Shown here piece by piece: positions 8,101 through 16,159 of a stretch of DNA of 64,000 nucleotides (its first letter is position 1; each line of letters begins with the position of its first letter). Both the position numbers and the translations under genes were made by a program. A model generated the notes under the pieces. That model had not been told where the DNA came from and ran no database searches. It was given only the letters and a program-made list of their open reading frames with translations. The stretch lies in assembly GCF_001746835.1 (NCBI RefSeq), contig NZ_CP016094.1, positions 1,798,001-1,862,000 on the forward strand. Direction: 5' to 3'. This DNA comes from Lacunisphaera limnophila. Its GTDB lineage: Bacteria > Verrucomicrobiota > Verrucomicrobiia > Opitutales > Opitutaceae.

Positions 8101-9587
8101 GTCAGGCGGAGGGTGCGGCCGGAGGGCAGGCTGCGGATTTCCGGCGGGGCGATGAGGCTGTCGGTGGTCTTGCGGTAGAGCTTGAAGCGGGTCGCGATGG
8201 CGGTGAAGCCGCCCTCGACCCCGCCGAGGCCCTCGCTGGAGCCGAGGAAGAGGGCGCCGCCGCGGCGCAGGGCGAAGTGGAACAGGGCGAGGACGCGTTC
8301 CTGGGTGGCGGGCTGGAAGTAGATCAGCATGTTCCGGCATGTGATCAGATCGAGCTTGGTGAACGGCGGGTCGCTGATGACGTTGTGGGCGGAGAAGATG
8401 ATGCGCTGGCGCAGTTCTGGGACGATCCGCCAGTAGCCGCTGGGTTCCTCCTTGAAGTAGCGGCTGATGCGGTCGGGTCCGAGGTTTTCCAGGCGCACGC
8501 GGTCGTAGATGCCGGCCGAGGCGCGGGCGAGCGATTCGCGGTGCATGTCGGTGGCGAAGATGGACACGCGGCCGCGGTAGCCGGAGGCGCGGACCTGTTC
8601 GTCGACCAGGATAGCGATGGAGTAGGCCTCCTCGCCCGAGGCGCAGCCGGCGACCCAAACACGGAATTCCTCGCGACCGGGTTCCGCGAGCAGGGCGGGG
8701 AGCACGTCGCGGCCGAGGGACTCGAAGGCCTCGGGGTCGCGGAAGAACTCGGTGACGCCGATGAGCAGGTCCTTGTAGAGCTCGTCGAGCTCGGCGGGTT
8801 GCTCGACCAGCTGGCGGGCGTAGGCGTTGACGTCGGCGAGATGGAGGAAGCTCATGCGGCGGTGGATGCGCCGCTGGACGGTGGGGATCTTGTATTCGCC
8901 GAAGTCGATGCCGCTGGTGTGCCGGAGCTGTTCCAGGACGGGCCCGAAAGTGCCGGCCGCCTCGTGGGCGGACATGGCGTGGGTGGTCTGCATCATGCGC
9001 AGCTGCGGGTATTTGGCGTAGGTGATGACGGCCTCGGGCATGCGCTCCGGGGGGAGGATGTAGTCCGCGAGTTGGCTGCTGATGACGCTGCGGGGCATGC
9101 CGTTGAAGTCGGCGGATTCGAGGGATTGGGCGATGACCAGGCCGCCGGCCTCATGGACGGCGCGGATGCCCTGGGTGCCGTCGGTGCCCGTGCCGGAGAG
9201 GATGATGGCGATGGCCTGCGGGCCGTAGTCGGTGGCGAGCGACTCGAGGAAGACGTTGATGGGGAACTCGAGCTGCCGGGCGGCCTCGCGCTCGGTCAGG
9301 GCCAGCCGGCCGCCCTTCACGGTCATCAGCTTGCGGGGCGGGATGAGGTAGATGCAGTCCGGCTCGAGCAGCATGCCATCCTCGACCCGATGGATGCGCA
9401 TGCGGGTGTGCCGCGCGAGCAGGTCGTTCATCAGGCTCTTGAAATCGGGCGAGAGATGCTGGACGACGACGAAGGCGCAGCCCGTGTCGCAGGGCATGGC
9501 CTGGAAGAAGGTTTCGAGCGCGCGGAGGCCGCCGGCCGATGCGCCGAGTCCGACCACCAGTTCAGGAGAGGGAGAGGAAGAGCTCAT
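5157..9587 (-). CDS. CheB-CheR-PAS-histidine kinase-receiver hybrid
   Basis: About 1476 residues. Domains in order: CheB methylesterase (1-190; GASAGG serine, VQHLSPD histidine, LSGTGTDG aspartate); CheR methyltransferase (about 200-480; VWVAGCASGEEAYSIAI SAM site and CRNMLIYF); a linker and a regular coiled coil of repeated NEELQ units (about 655-720); three PAS/PAC domains; HisKA plus HATPase_c (GGIAHDFNNILT, His near 1112); and a C-terminal receiver (acceptor Asp in DLIITDHTMPG, near 1400). I chose ATG 9587 because the family starts just before GASAGG; ATG 9632 adds 15 unrelated residues. Known relatives couple methyl-type sensing to phosphorelay, but few outputs are known. It follows a hemerythrin gene on the same strand, so oxygen or redox sensing is a reasonable inference. 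Confidence 0.93.
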   Translation of the reverse strand: MSSSSPSPELVVGLGASAGGLRALETFFQAMPCDTGCAFVVVQHLSPDFKSLMNDLLARHTRMRIHRVEDGMLLEPDCIYLIPPRKLMTVKGGRLALTEREAARQLEFPINVFLESLATDYGPQAIAIILSGTGTDGTQGIRAVHEAGGLVIAQSLESADFNGMPRSVISSQLADYILPPERMPEAVITYAKYPQLRMMQTTHAMSAHEAAGTFGPVLEQLRHTSGIDFGEYKIPTVQRRIHRRMSFLHLADVNAYARQLVEQPAELDELYKDLLIGVTEFFRDPEAFESLGRDVLPALLAEPGREEFRVWVAGCASGEEAYSIAILVDEQVRASGYRGRVSIFATDMHRESLARASAGIYDRVRLENLGPDRISRYFKEEPSGYWRIVPELRQRIIFSAHNVISDPPFTKLDLITCRNMLIYFQPATQERVLALFHFALRRGGALFLGSSEGLGGVEGGFTAIATRFKLYRKTTDSLIAPPEIRSLPSGRTLRLTTGPLPGSLPSTITVNRSLLQAYDHLLKETMPAGFLAAENGEIIQYFQESSRYLLPPEGRSHENLYNRTDGDLRLALSTLIPKAIKSGAEAQALGVRQRQGTEENLLDVLVRPIPDERNGVSLVHVIFRNPRTAPPPLAGIQADDFAPQDALGSRVKDLEIELHSTKENLQATVEELQTSNEELQATNEELLAANEELQSTNEELHSVNEELYTVNAEFERKNHELKTVGEDLNNLLASTEIGTLFLDRHLRIRRFTPAIARIFHLLPQDISRPIDHLAYQIEGEPNLQQHLREVLTTGVPTAREIHTREGNWLLQRVLPFRTAEDKVDGVVMTFTDISAIKSMQDKLNLAMEFSRMVWWEWDLNENVLSTHTGGQSILGFAGAITTTSTTEWHQLIHAEDLDRVKQSLENCLRGDVTRWECQHRFLTRDGQWRWVVNKGKVAARDATGRPVRMLGTTQDVHERCLAEQEIKKLNLALERSPVMVMITDLEGHIEYVNQHFTDITGYTASEVIGQNPRILKSPDQAEDVFRDMWSTLKRGEPWQGEIQNRRKDGRRYRERATMAPVKDGDGRVTHYVALKEEITAAQTPDAEQSRMEEHLSQIQKMETLGTLAGGIAHDFNNILTAIIGHTDLAADLAPAPHPAAESLEQIRQASQRAADLVQRILSFSRREPSHREKVVLSFLIAEVTSLLRASIPSTIKLELSIDRNDLAVLANPTDLQQIVLNLGGNAAHAMRESGGSLHIALKPVTLGQVLRATAGTLEPGDYLSLQVSDTGTGIPPHVLARMFEPFFTTKPTGEGTGLGLSIILGIVLAHGGAIQVHTEVGRGTTFEVLLPAVAPDPDESEEELGLSARGRGQCIAFVDDEPSITLMAERGLTRQGYAPQTFDRAQALLDHLADSTRSFDLIITDHTMPGMTGLELIRRLRESGNHTPIIILSGNARYVSARELSGLGHVQFMPKPFDLGALVERITVAFAQADAP

Positions 9588-9638
9588 GGGCAGGATCCGG
9601 TATCGGGCGCTGGTCGGCGGGCCCGGGGGCACAAGGGG

Positions 9639-10067
9639 TCAGAGGGGGGGGAGGGGCAGGGGTGGGGCCGAGTCGGGCATCCGGCAGCCGCGGAGCTGGC
9701 AGTCGATGCCGAGGATATGGCTTTCAATCCAGGTGGTGGCCTCGTGGTGAATGTCCCGCAGCAGGGAGACCGGCTCGGTGCCCGTGGTGAGGAGGTGGAG
9801 CCAGCTGTCGAGGCGGCGGGCGAAATCGCGGTGGGCGGCGCAGTTGGCCGTCAGGCCCGGGCAGTTGACGCGGTGCATGTAGGCCTCCTCCCGGCTGAAG
9901 TGGCCGATGGTGTACTTCTGGAGGATCACGATCAGGTCGATGATCTGCTCGCGGCCGCCGCTGGCGTTGATGGCATCGCGCAGGGCGTCGAGGCGGCGGA
10001 AAAATTCCTGGTGTTCCGCATCAATGTGCGGATGACCCGTTTCTAGGCGTGGATTCCAGCTGGGCAT
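9639..10067 (-). CDS. Bacteriohemerythrin (hemerythrin-like O2-binding protein)
   Basis: A 142-residue four-helix protein with the di-iron ligand pattern of bacteriohemerythrins: an early HIDAEHQEF (His...Glu/His), KYTIGHFSREEAYM (HxxxE), CAAHRDF and WIESHILGID near the end. The family reversibly binds O2 at a non-heme di-iron site and serves in oxygen sensing, delivery or storage. It lies 51 bases upstream of the CheB-CheR hybrid kinase on the same strand, so the two may be co-transcribed and act together. The tail after residue 130 is Pro/Leu-rich and not part of the fold. Confidence 0.9.
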   Translation of the reverse strand: MPSWNPRLETGHPHIDAEHQEFFRRLDALRDAINASGGREQIIDLIVILQKYTIGHFSREEAYMHRVNCPGLTANCAAHRDFARRLDSWLHLLTTGTEPVSLLRDIHHEATTWIESHILGIDCQLRGCRMPDSAPPLPLPPL

Positions 10068-10338
10068 GGCGACGTGGGTTGAGGCGGTGGCACGACTCCA
10101 GCCGGTCTCTGCACCGTTGCGTCGTTTCGGGACCTATCCTAGCGACAAGCCGGCGGCTCGACTGCGCACATCTTGCTCATCACCGGGCTGGCCCCGACCG
10201 TAGGATATGCGCTGTTTCTGTCGCAGAATGGACGGAACCTTTGTGGCCACAGGTCATCACGCCGGGGCCGAGGCGAGAGAGGAACGGAAGCCTGAGAGCT
10301 CGCGCCGTGGCCCGCGGAGGCGGGCCCGGGGTTGGTCC
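10068..10338. other. Spacer between dsbD and the hemerythrin gene
   Basis: No gene visible. It holds the presumed promoter of the hemerythrin/kinase pair and, at 10309-10326, a 7-bp GC hairpin (GGCCCGC, loop GGAG) just beyond dsbD that could be a weak terminator without a T run. Confidence 0.4.
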
Positions 10339-12549
10339 TCAGTTCCCAGGGCGCGAAACGGAGGCGAGGGCGTCCCGCACGATGCCGGGGGTCAGGAGTT
10401 CCGGGAGGATGAGGGGCTCGGGACGGCCGGGAGCGTAGATCAGGTTGAAGGGGACGGCGGAGCGGTTCCAGCGGGCCAGCTCGGCGGTGATGGCGGGGTC
10501 CTTGCTGGTCCAATCGGCGCGGAGGAGGAGGACGTTGCGCTGGGCCAGGTCGGCGAGAACGTCGCCGGAGGAGAAGACGGTGGCCTTGTTGGTCTGGCAG
10601 GTGGCGCACCAGCGGGCGGTGAAATCCACGTAGACGGTGCGGCCGGCGGCGCGGGCGGCCTCCAGGGCCGCGGGGCTCCAGGGTTCCCATTTCACGACGT
10701 AGCCGCTGGCGCCGGCCGGGGCGGGCTCGGCGGCGACGGGCCAGCCGAGCCAGAGGCCGCCGACGAGCAAGGCGGCGGCGGCGACGCGGCCGGCGGGTTT
10801 CACGAAGCGGCCGTAGACCCACGCGGCCATGGCGATGAGGACGAAGCCGAGGACGATCAGGAGGAGGGCGTTGTCGTTGTCCTTGGTCTGCGCGGCCAGC
10901 ACCCAGAGCAGCCAGCCGACAGTGGCGTAGAGCGGGAAGGCCATGAGCTGCTTGAAGGTTTCCATCCAGGCGCCGGGACGCGGGAGGAGTTTCACGGCGG
11001 CGGGGAAGATCGAGAGCAGGAGGTAGGGTGCGGCCAGGCCGATGGCGATGGCGGTGAAGACGAGGAGGGACGAGAACGCGGGCAGGGCGAGGGCCGCGCC
11101 GAGGGCGGGGGCGAGGAAGGGCGCGCTGCAGGGCGTGGCGACGAGGGTCGCGAGGACACCGGTGAAGAACGAGCCGCCGTAGCCCTGCTGCATCTGCAGC
11201 TTGCCGCCGACGGCGGTGGCGGAGAGGCCGACCTCGAAGAGGCCGCTGAGGTTCAGCGCGAAGATGAGGAGGAACGCGGCCATGCCGAAGACGAAGGCGG
11301 GGGACTGGAGCTGGAAACCCCAGCCGAGCTGGGAGCCCCCGGCGCGGAGGGCGAGGAGCAGACCGGCCAGCGCCCAGAAGGAGACGAGCACGCCGAGGGA
11401 GAACACGAGACCGTGGGTGATGACCTTGGTGCGATCGCTGCCCGATTGGTTGACGAAGCCGAGGACCTTGATGCCGAGGACCGGGAAGACGCAGGGCATG
11501 AGGTTGAGGACGAGGCCGCCGAGGAGGGCGAACGCCAGGGTGGCGAGGAGACCCGCGGGGGCGGGTGGAGCGGCGGAGGCGGGAAGTTGTTGGTTGTTAG
11601 TTGTTGGTTGTTGGGTGGAGGGTCCGGCGTCGGTCGTTGCTTCGGAGCCGGGAGTGAGGGCCTGGTCGTTGGGGGTGGTGGCGGCGCCGAGCGGGAGGTC
11701 GAAGGCGGCGCCGGGGGTGTCGGGGCGACCGGGCCAGCCGTTGGTGGAAGAGAGGACGCCCGCGAGGCGGGGGGCGGCGGGGTCGCCTTCCTTGGCGGCA
11801 GCGAGGGTGAGGACGAGGCTGCCCTGGTCCTCGGTGATCACCTGCGGGGCGGCATAGTCGATGAGGCCGGCGGTGTCGAAGAGGTGCAGGCCGGCCGGGC
11901 GGTGGGTGGTGCCGGCATCCGGCGTGAGGCGCACGGTGAAGGTGTCGCCGGTGCGTCGGGCGGTGGCGGTCCAGCCGGTGAGGGGTTGGGGCAGCGTGGG
12001 GGCGGCGCGGTCGAAGAGCATGGCGGCAGCGCTGTCGTCGCGCGGCGTCTCGGCGGTGACGGGCAGGGCAAGTTCGAGGGCGGCGTCACCGGGCATGCAG
12101 ACCTCCTTGCACATGAGCCAGTCGGCGGTGGCGCGGAGGGTGACGGTTGAACCCGCGACGAGGGTTTTGTCCGTCGAGATCTCGACGAAGAGGAGGATCT
12201 CGTTCTCGTAGCCGTGGCCGGTGACGATGCCCTTGGCATCCTTCACGACGTGGGGGGTGGGCCAGACGATGGGGCCGGCGGTGAAGCCGGGAGGAAGTTT
12301 CCAGTGGAGGGAGGTGGGGTAGCCGGTGCCGGGATTGATCCAGTAGGTGTGCCAGTGCGGGTCGTGGGTGAGCTTGAGGGCGACGGTGAACGGCCGGCCG
12401 GGCTGGATGGAGGCCTCGCGGGCGACGAGTTCGGCGGTGACCGCGCCCTTCTTGACCGCGCCGGGCGCAGCCATGATCAGGCCGGGCAGGAACAGCAGCC
12501 CAATCGACAGGCTCAGGGCAGGCAGGCAAAGCAGGCGGCGCAGGATCAT
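10339..12549 (-). CDS. dsbD: Thiol:disulfide interchange protein DsbD
   Basis: A 736-residue protein with the full DsbD plan. It has a signal peptide (ALSLSIGLLFLPGLIMAAPG), an N-terminal periplasmic DsbD-alpha domain with the conserved LMCKEVCMPG cysteine pair (about residues 145-154), an eight-helix transmembrane domain starting at LATLAFALLGGLVLNLMPCVFPVLG with its cysteine, and a C-terminal thioredoxin-like domain with WCATCQTNK. It carries electrons from cytoplasmic thioredoxin across the membrane to periplasmic thiol proteins and cytochrome c maturation. Odd: the linker between the first two domains (TQQPTTNNQQLPA) is encoded by a four-unit heptamer array at 11586-11613, inserted without breaking the frame. 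Confidence 0.94.
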   Translation of the reverse strand: MILRRLLCLPALSLSIGLLFLPGLIMAAPGAVKKGAVTAELVAREASIQPGRPFTVALKLTHDPHWHTYWINPGTGYPTSLHWKLPPGFTAGPIVWPTPHVVKDAKGIVTGHGYENEILLFVEISTDKTLVAGSTVTLRATADWLMCKEVCMPGDAALELALPVTAETPRDDSAAAMLFDRAAPTLPQPLTGWTATARRTGDTFTVRLTPDAGTTHRPAGLHLFDTAGLIDYAAPQVITEDQGSLVLTLAAAKEGDPAAPRLAGVLSSTNGWPGRPDTPGAAFDLPLGAATTPNDQALTPGSEATTDAGPSTQQPTTNNQQLPASAAPPAPAGLLATLAFALLGGLVLNLMPCVFPVLGIKVLGFVNQSGSDRTKVITHGLVFSLGVLVSFWALAGLLLALRAGGSQLGWGFQLQSPAFVFGMAAFLLIFALNLSGLFEVGLSATAVGGKLQMQQGYGGSFFTGVLATLVATPCSAPFLAPALGAALALPAFSSLLVFTAIAIGLAAPYLLLSIFPAAVKLLPRPGAWMETFKQLMAFPLYATVGWLLWVLAAQTKDNDNALLLIVLGFVLIAMAAWVYGRFVKPAGRVAAAALLVGGLWLGWPVAAEPAPAGASGYVVKWEPWSPAALEAARAAGRTVYVDFTARWCATCQTNKATVFSSGDVLADLAQRNVLLLRADWTSKDPAITAELARWNRSAVPFNLIYAPGRPEPLILPELLTPGIVRDALASVSRPGN
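11586..11613. repeat. Heptamer array inside dsbD
   Basis: Four exact 7-nt units on the plus strand: GTTGTTG, GTTGTTA, GTTGTTG, GTTGTTG. Since 7 is not a multiple of 3, three units equal seven codons; the array translates into a Gln/Asn/Thr/Pro linker in dsbD. A related array (AACCAAC units) is at 18153-18166. Confidence 0.9.
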
Positions 12550-12604
12550 TGGAGGGTTAGAGTAGGTGGGCAGGGGTTTATTTCAAATGCCGTATTCGAG
12601 GGCC

Positions 12605-12770
12605 GAAACCTGAAACTTGAGACCTGAATAAGAAGGTGGCCCAAGGCGGGATTAACCACTGAGGCACAGAGCTAAGAAGGAAGGCATGGGAGGTGGATCA
12701 TTGGATCCGCCCCTTTGTGGCTTAGTGCCTTTGGGGTGAAGTGCCGTCCCGCTCAGGTTTCAGGTCTCGT
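12605..12770. repeat. Heptamer and octamer arrays between dsbD and the membrane protein gene
   Basis: Heptamers GAAACCT, GAAACTT, GAGACCT, GAATAAG at 12605-12632. Octamers CACTGAGG, CACAGAGC, TAAGAAGG at 12657-12680. An opposing set around 12711-12734 (CCCTTTGTGGCTTAG type). The same heptamer family in inverse orientation (AGGTTTC, AGGTCTC) at 12755-12768. The facing GAGACCT and AGGTCTC families form an inverted pair. The stop codon of the next gene (12753-12755) lies in the right array. Confidence 0.85.
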
Positions 12771-13469
12771 ATTCTGCCGGCCCGTGATGTGGGCGAAGAG
12801 CATGGACCAGAAGCAGAGGACGACGTTGAAGAGGGGCATCTGGAGAGGGGCGGGGAGGGAGTAGATGCAGGCGGTGACGGGGATCCAGAGAAACCAAATG
12901 GCGAAGAGGACGGGCAGGACGCGGCGGGCGTACCAGCGGCCGGCGCGGAGGTCGGCGGCGACGGGGGCCCAGCGGAAACCGGCGTCCTTCCAGGCGAAGC
13001 AGAGGTTGCCGACGGGGGTGGCGTAGAGCGGGTTGTAGCCGAACTGGTCGGTGGCGATCTTGCGCGCGACGGTGGCGACGTCGTGGCCGTCGCCGTAGAG
13101 CCAGGTGAGGGTGCGGTAGACGAGGTCGACCTCGGCGCCCTTCCAAGCCCAGAAGAGGAGGAAGAAGACGAGGTGCGGCCCGGGGTGGGCGGCGCGGGTG
13201 TCGGGGTGGAGGCGGAGGAAGAGGAAGGGGAGGAGGCCGCCGCAGACGGCGGTGGTGGCGGCGGAGAAGGCGAAGCCGCCCGTGGCCTGCCAGCGGGCGA
13301 GTTGGGCGAAGAAGCCCGCGGTGGCCGGGATGAAATAGTAGGCGAGGACGACGGCGACCGCGACGGCCTGGAGGACGAGGCCGGGGAGGAGGAGAGCGCG
13401 GAGGCTGTGCAGCCCGGCGCGCCAGGGGGCTTCCTCAGCGGCGGGGGGTGATGGATCGGACAGGGGCAT
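12753..13469 (-). CDS. Integral membrane protein of unknown function
   Basis: A 238-residue protein with about five or six hydrophobic segments (LLPGLVLQAVAVAVVLAYYF, FAFSAATTAVCGGLLPFLFL, LVFFLLFWAWKG, VLPVLFAIWFLWIPVTAC, LFNVVLCFWSMLFAHI). I do not recognise a named family with confidence. The layout and the closing LFNVVLCFWS segment loosely recall Mpv17/PMP22-type proteins, which I treat only as a hint. Its last residues (TRPET) and stop are encoded by the heptamer array at 12755-12768. Function cannot be inferred from its neighbours, dsbD and the pilus genes. Confidence 0.75.
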   Translation of the reverse strand: MPLSDPSPPAAEEAPWRAGLHSLRALLLPGLVLQAVAVAVVLAYYFIPATAGFFAQLARWQATGGFAFSAATTAVCGGLLPFLFLRLHPDTRAAHPGPHLVFFLLFWAWKGAEVDLVYRTLTWLYGDGHDVATVARKIATDQFGYNPLYATPVGNLCFAWKDAGFRWAPVAADLRAGRWYARRVLPVLFAIWFLWIPVTACIYSLPAPLQMPLFNVVLCFWSMLFAHITGRQNTRPET

Positions 13470-13488
13470 CAGGGACGCGAGGTGTAGG

Positions 13489-13626
13489 GAAGGAAGAAGG
13501 CGGAAGGAAGAATTAAGAAACAGGAGACGGAGGACGGACGACAGAGGGCAGACGGCGGACAGACTACGGACGGCGGATCAGGATCCGAGATCGGGACCGA
13601 CAACCCTCAACAAACAATCCCTAACC
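13489..13626. repeat. Composite heptamer array, several families in series
   Basis: At least eleven units of exactly 7 nt in phase from 13489 to 13565. They begin with the GAAGGAA family, pass through GAATTAA, GAAACAG and GAGACGG, and become the ACGACAG/ACGGCGG family. A half unit at 13566-13569 follows, then another ACGGCGG, then ATCCGAG-like DNA and finally CAACCCT/CAACAAA-type DNA. The array fills nearly the whole 176-base spacer between the membrane protein and the PilX-like gene. Confidence 0.9.
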
Positions 13627-13645
13627 GAGGCCGGGCCCTCGCGTC

Positions 13646-16159
13646 TCAGGGCATCGTGGCCCGCTCGGTGACGGGGAGCTCGCGCCACTGGGTGACCGTG
13701 TAAGGTTGGTCGACGCCGCCGAAGGTCGCGTAGCGCAGCGCGGTATCATAGTGTAGATTGGCCTCGCTGCTGAATGTGATTTTCCGCGCGGAAATCGCTC
13801 CGTAGATGGTGACGCCGGTGCGAATATCAACACCCAGTGTGGCGGTGGTGTTCGGTGCGTAGATCACCCCGTAAAAGGGGTTCGTAGTGTCCGCATAGTA
13901 CTGGGTCGTGGTTCCGGAAGAATCACTGAGGAGAAAAACCTTTTGGGGATCGAGGGTTTGATTATCGATTCCGTTGGACGCCTCATCGATCCGGATGCCG
14001 CCACTGGCATGAACCTCCAGTGACCCAGTTTCACGGACGATCACGCTGCCGCCGGTGCGAAGGCGCAGGTTGCCGTTCAGATACAAAATCACCGGGCCAT
14101 TGATGGCCAGAGTGGCCATCTCGTAGGAGCCTGAGCTAGCGACATCCAACGAGCCGTTGTAGTAATAAACAGAGGGGGTGACCGATCCGGCCGAACCAAT
14201 GGTGACGGTGCCAGCGGGATTGGTGGGCAAGACGATGCCCGCTGGGAAGTTCGAGTTGGCGAACGCCGTGGCGATATCCGGGGCGGGCCAGGTGGAAAAT
14301 TGCGGCACATACGGACTACGGCTCAGGCGAGTAAGATCAACGGTGGGTGACACAGGACTGGTGGCGCTTTTGACAGTCGCACTACTGCCCAACGAGGTGC
14401 GCGGGGCGAAGGGTGAGGTGGAGGAGGAAGGGGTGGAGACGTAGCCATTCACGGTCGTGCCATTGCCGATGGTCAGCAAAGTGGTGGTGCCGGCGGCCTC
14501 AGCCGAACCGGCCGCGACCACGGCGGAGTAGTTTGTGCTGGTCCCGATTTGGGAGGCATAGCTAGTGCCAAGCGCACTGTTGTAACTGTCAATCGTGCCG
14601 GTGCCGCCGGTGATGGTAAGCGTCGAGCTCGCGCCGATTGCGTTGGGAAAGAGGCTGGCCCGGGTGACCGGGGCGCGAAGCTGGATGCGACTGGTGGTTC
14701 TGTCGCCCAAGTTGACGGTGGCCTCGGCATAGAGCATGGGCGCGCCAGTCGAGATACCGGAGGATTGGGCCCAGGTGGCCGTCCAGTAGGTCGTGTTGCC
14801 GGGCAACTCGCCGGTGTTTCCAACGAGGCACTTATACCAGACGCCGTCGTAACTCCGGTACGCATTGGCAGAGTAGGCAGTGGTTGAGTTCCAGAGGTAG
14901 CTGGTGTTGCTGGTATTGGCCCCTATCCAGTAGGCGGTGGCAGAGGTCGGGTTCTGGTTGATATTGGTGTTCAGGAGGCTGAGATACCAAACGCCATTGT
15001 GAAAAACCAAATCGTTGCTGCTATACTGCCTGTACGGCTCCCAATCGGTGGTCAGCCGAGGGGAAACTGACCAGTAGGTAGGGTTGGTCGAAGGGGACTT
15101 GTTTATGTTCGCCACCAAGCAACGATACCAACGGCTACTGCTATAGACCACGTCACCTATGTTATAGTTGAAGGCGGAATTCCAGTTCCAATCCGCTGCA
15201 GCAGTTGCGGCCAACGACTGAGAAGTGCGCCAGTAACTGGTGTTGCTGACGGCGTTGCCGGCGGAGGAGCTGGCATTGATGTATCGATACCAGGTAGTGC
15301 TGCTACGGACGACGTCGCCCAAATAGTAAGTCGTGGCATTCGAGAAGAACCAGCGGGTGGTCCATCCCGATCCAGACGGTAGGTTTCCATCCCATCCACT
15401 GTTATAGCGATACCAATTGGCATTTAGATAATGCAGGACGGATTCGTTCGTATACTGGAGGTCGGAAGCCGAGGAGAAATACGGCACGAGTGCCCAGTAG
15501 GTGGTATTACCCGGGGCGTTGCTTAAACTCGCCACATGTGAGCCAGCGAACTTGCACCGATATAAGGCGCCACTTCGCAATACCATCTTGCCGTTGTAAT
15601 AGGTTGAACCGGCAACCCAGGTCATATCAGCCGAAGCCGGGCTGGATTCCTGAATCCAATAACTGCTCGCAGAGCCGGGGACCTTGTTGAGCTGGGTGGT
15701 AGTGGCGCGGTACCAGATACCGTCCGTGTAGCTAACGATGTTTCCCGGAAGATAGTTTGTCGTCGTGGTCCAGGCCGAGGGCAGGACATTCACATCATAG
15801 TTATCCACACGCAATTTGACGGTGGCCGTAACACCTTGGCCGAACTTGGTCGTGGGATAGGTGATGGTGGCCGTGGCGCGTTTGTTGGTGGTGTCGAGGG
15901 TCCAGTCGATGTTCATGCCACCGCTGGCCCAGTCGCCCCAATCGTTCTTGTTGAAGGCACGGAGGGCTTCCTCAATGCCTGACTCGGCCAGCTGGCGGCT
16001 GAGGTCGGATTGGAAGGAGCGATTGCTGAGCTGCATGGCGCGGTTGCAGACGGCGATGTAGCTGCCGAGGATGATTGCCAGCACGGCGACAAAGCAGAGC
16101 GTGACAAGTAGCACCGCGCCGCGGGCGGACAAATGCCGGTTGGAACCACGGATGATCAT
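13646..16159 (-). CDS. PilX-like pilus protein with seven CBM5/12-like modules
   Basis: An 837-residue protein. The N-terminus has a single membrane helix (GAVLLVTLCFVAVLAIILGSYIA) followed by a helix with RQLAESGIEEALRAF, the PilX/GspK-like minor pilin pattern. Then come seven tandem units of about 40 residues (about 130-168, 181-222, 232-266, 270-310, 323-363, 373-411, 421-459), each with W..xxYxxGDxVxxxxxWYRC....P.....YW. This is the layout of carbohydrate-binding modules 5/12 of chitinases. The last 250 residues are beta-rich, like the domain found at the end of other PilX-like proteins. The base composition is visibly less GC-rich than its neighbours. It overlaps the preceding prepilin gene by 4 bases. 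Role inferred: pilus-borne or secreted adhesin for insoluble polysaccharide. Confidence 0.8.
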   Translation of the reverse strand: MIIRGSNRHLSARGAVLLVTLCFVAVLAIILGSYIAVCNRAMQLSNRSFQSDLSRQLAESGIEEALRAFNKNDWGDWASGGMNIDWTLDTTNKRATATITYPTTKFGQGVTATVKLRVDNYDVNVLPSAWTTTTNYLPGNIVSYTDGIWYRATTTQLNKVPGSASSYWIQESSPASADMTWVAGSTYYNGKMVLRSGALYRCKFAGSHVASLSNAPGNTTYWALVPYFSSASDLQYTNESVLHYLNANWYRYNSGWDGNLPSGSGWTTRWFFSNATTYYLGDVVRSSTTWYRYINASSSAGNAVSNTSYWRTSQSLAATAAADWNWNSAFNYNIGDVVYSSSRWYRCLVANINKSPSTNPTYWSVSPRLTTDWEPYRQYSSNDLVFHNGVWYLSLLNTNINQNPTSATAYWIGANTSNTSYLWNSTTAYSANAYRSYDGVWYKCLVGNTGELPGNTTYWTATWAQSSGISTGAPMLYAEATVNLGDRTTSRIQLRAPVTRASLFPNAIGASSTLTITGGTGTIDSYNSALGTSYASQIGTSTNYSAVVAAGSAEAAGTTTLLTIGNGTTVNGYVSTPSSSTSPFAPRTSLGSSATVKSATSPVSPTVDLTRLSRSPYVPQFSTWPAPDIATAFANSNFPAGIVLPTNPAGTVTIGSAGSVTPSVYYYNGSLDVASSGSYEMATLAINGPVILYLNGNLRLRTGGSVIVRETGSLEVHASGGIRIDEASNGIDNQTLDPQKVFLLSDSSGTTTQYYADTTNPFYGVIYAPNTTATLGVDIRTGVTIYGAISARKITFSSEANLHYDTALRYATFGGVDQPYTVTQWRELPVTERATMP

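Noticed and set aside
5172-10046. A 1624-codon open frame on the plus strand
   Set aside because: It is fully antisense to the CheB-CheR hybrid kinase and the hemerythrin, whose domains are unmistakable. Its translation is Gly/Ala/Glu/Val-rich without motifs, as expected for a high-GC shadow frame.
13489-13626. A possible CRISPR array
   Set aside because: The units are 7 nt and directly adjacent with no spacers, and no cas genes are present.
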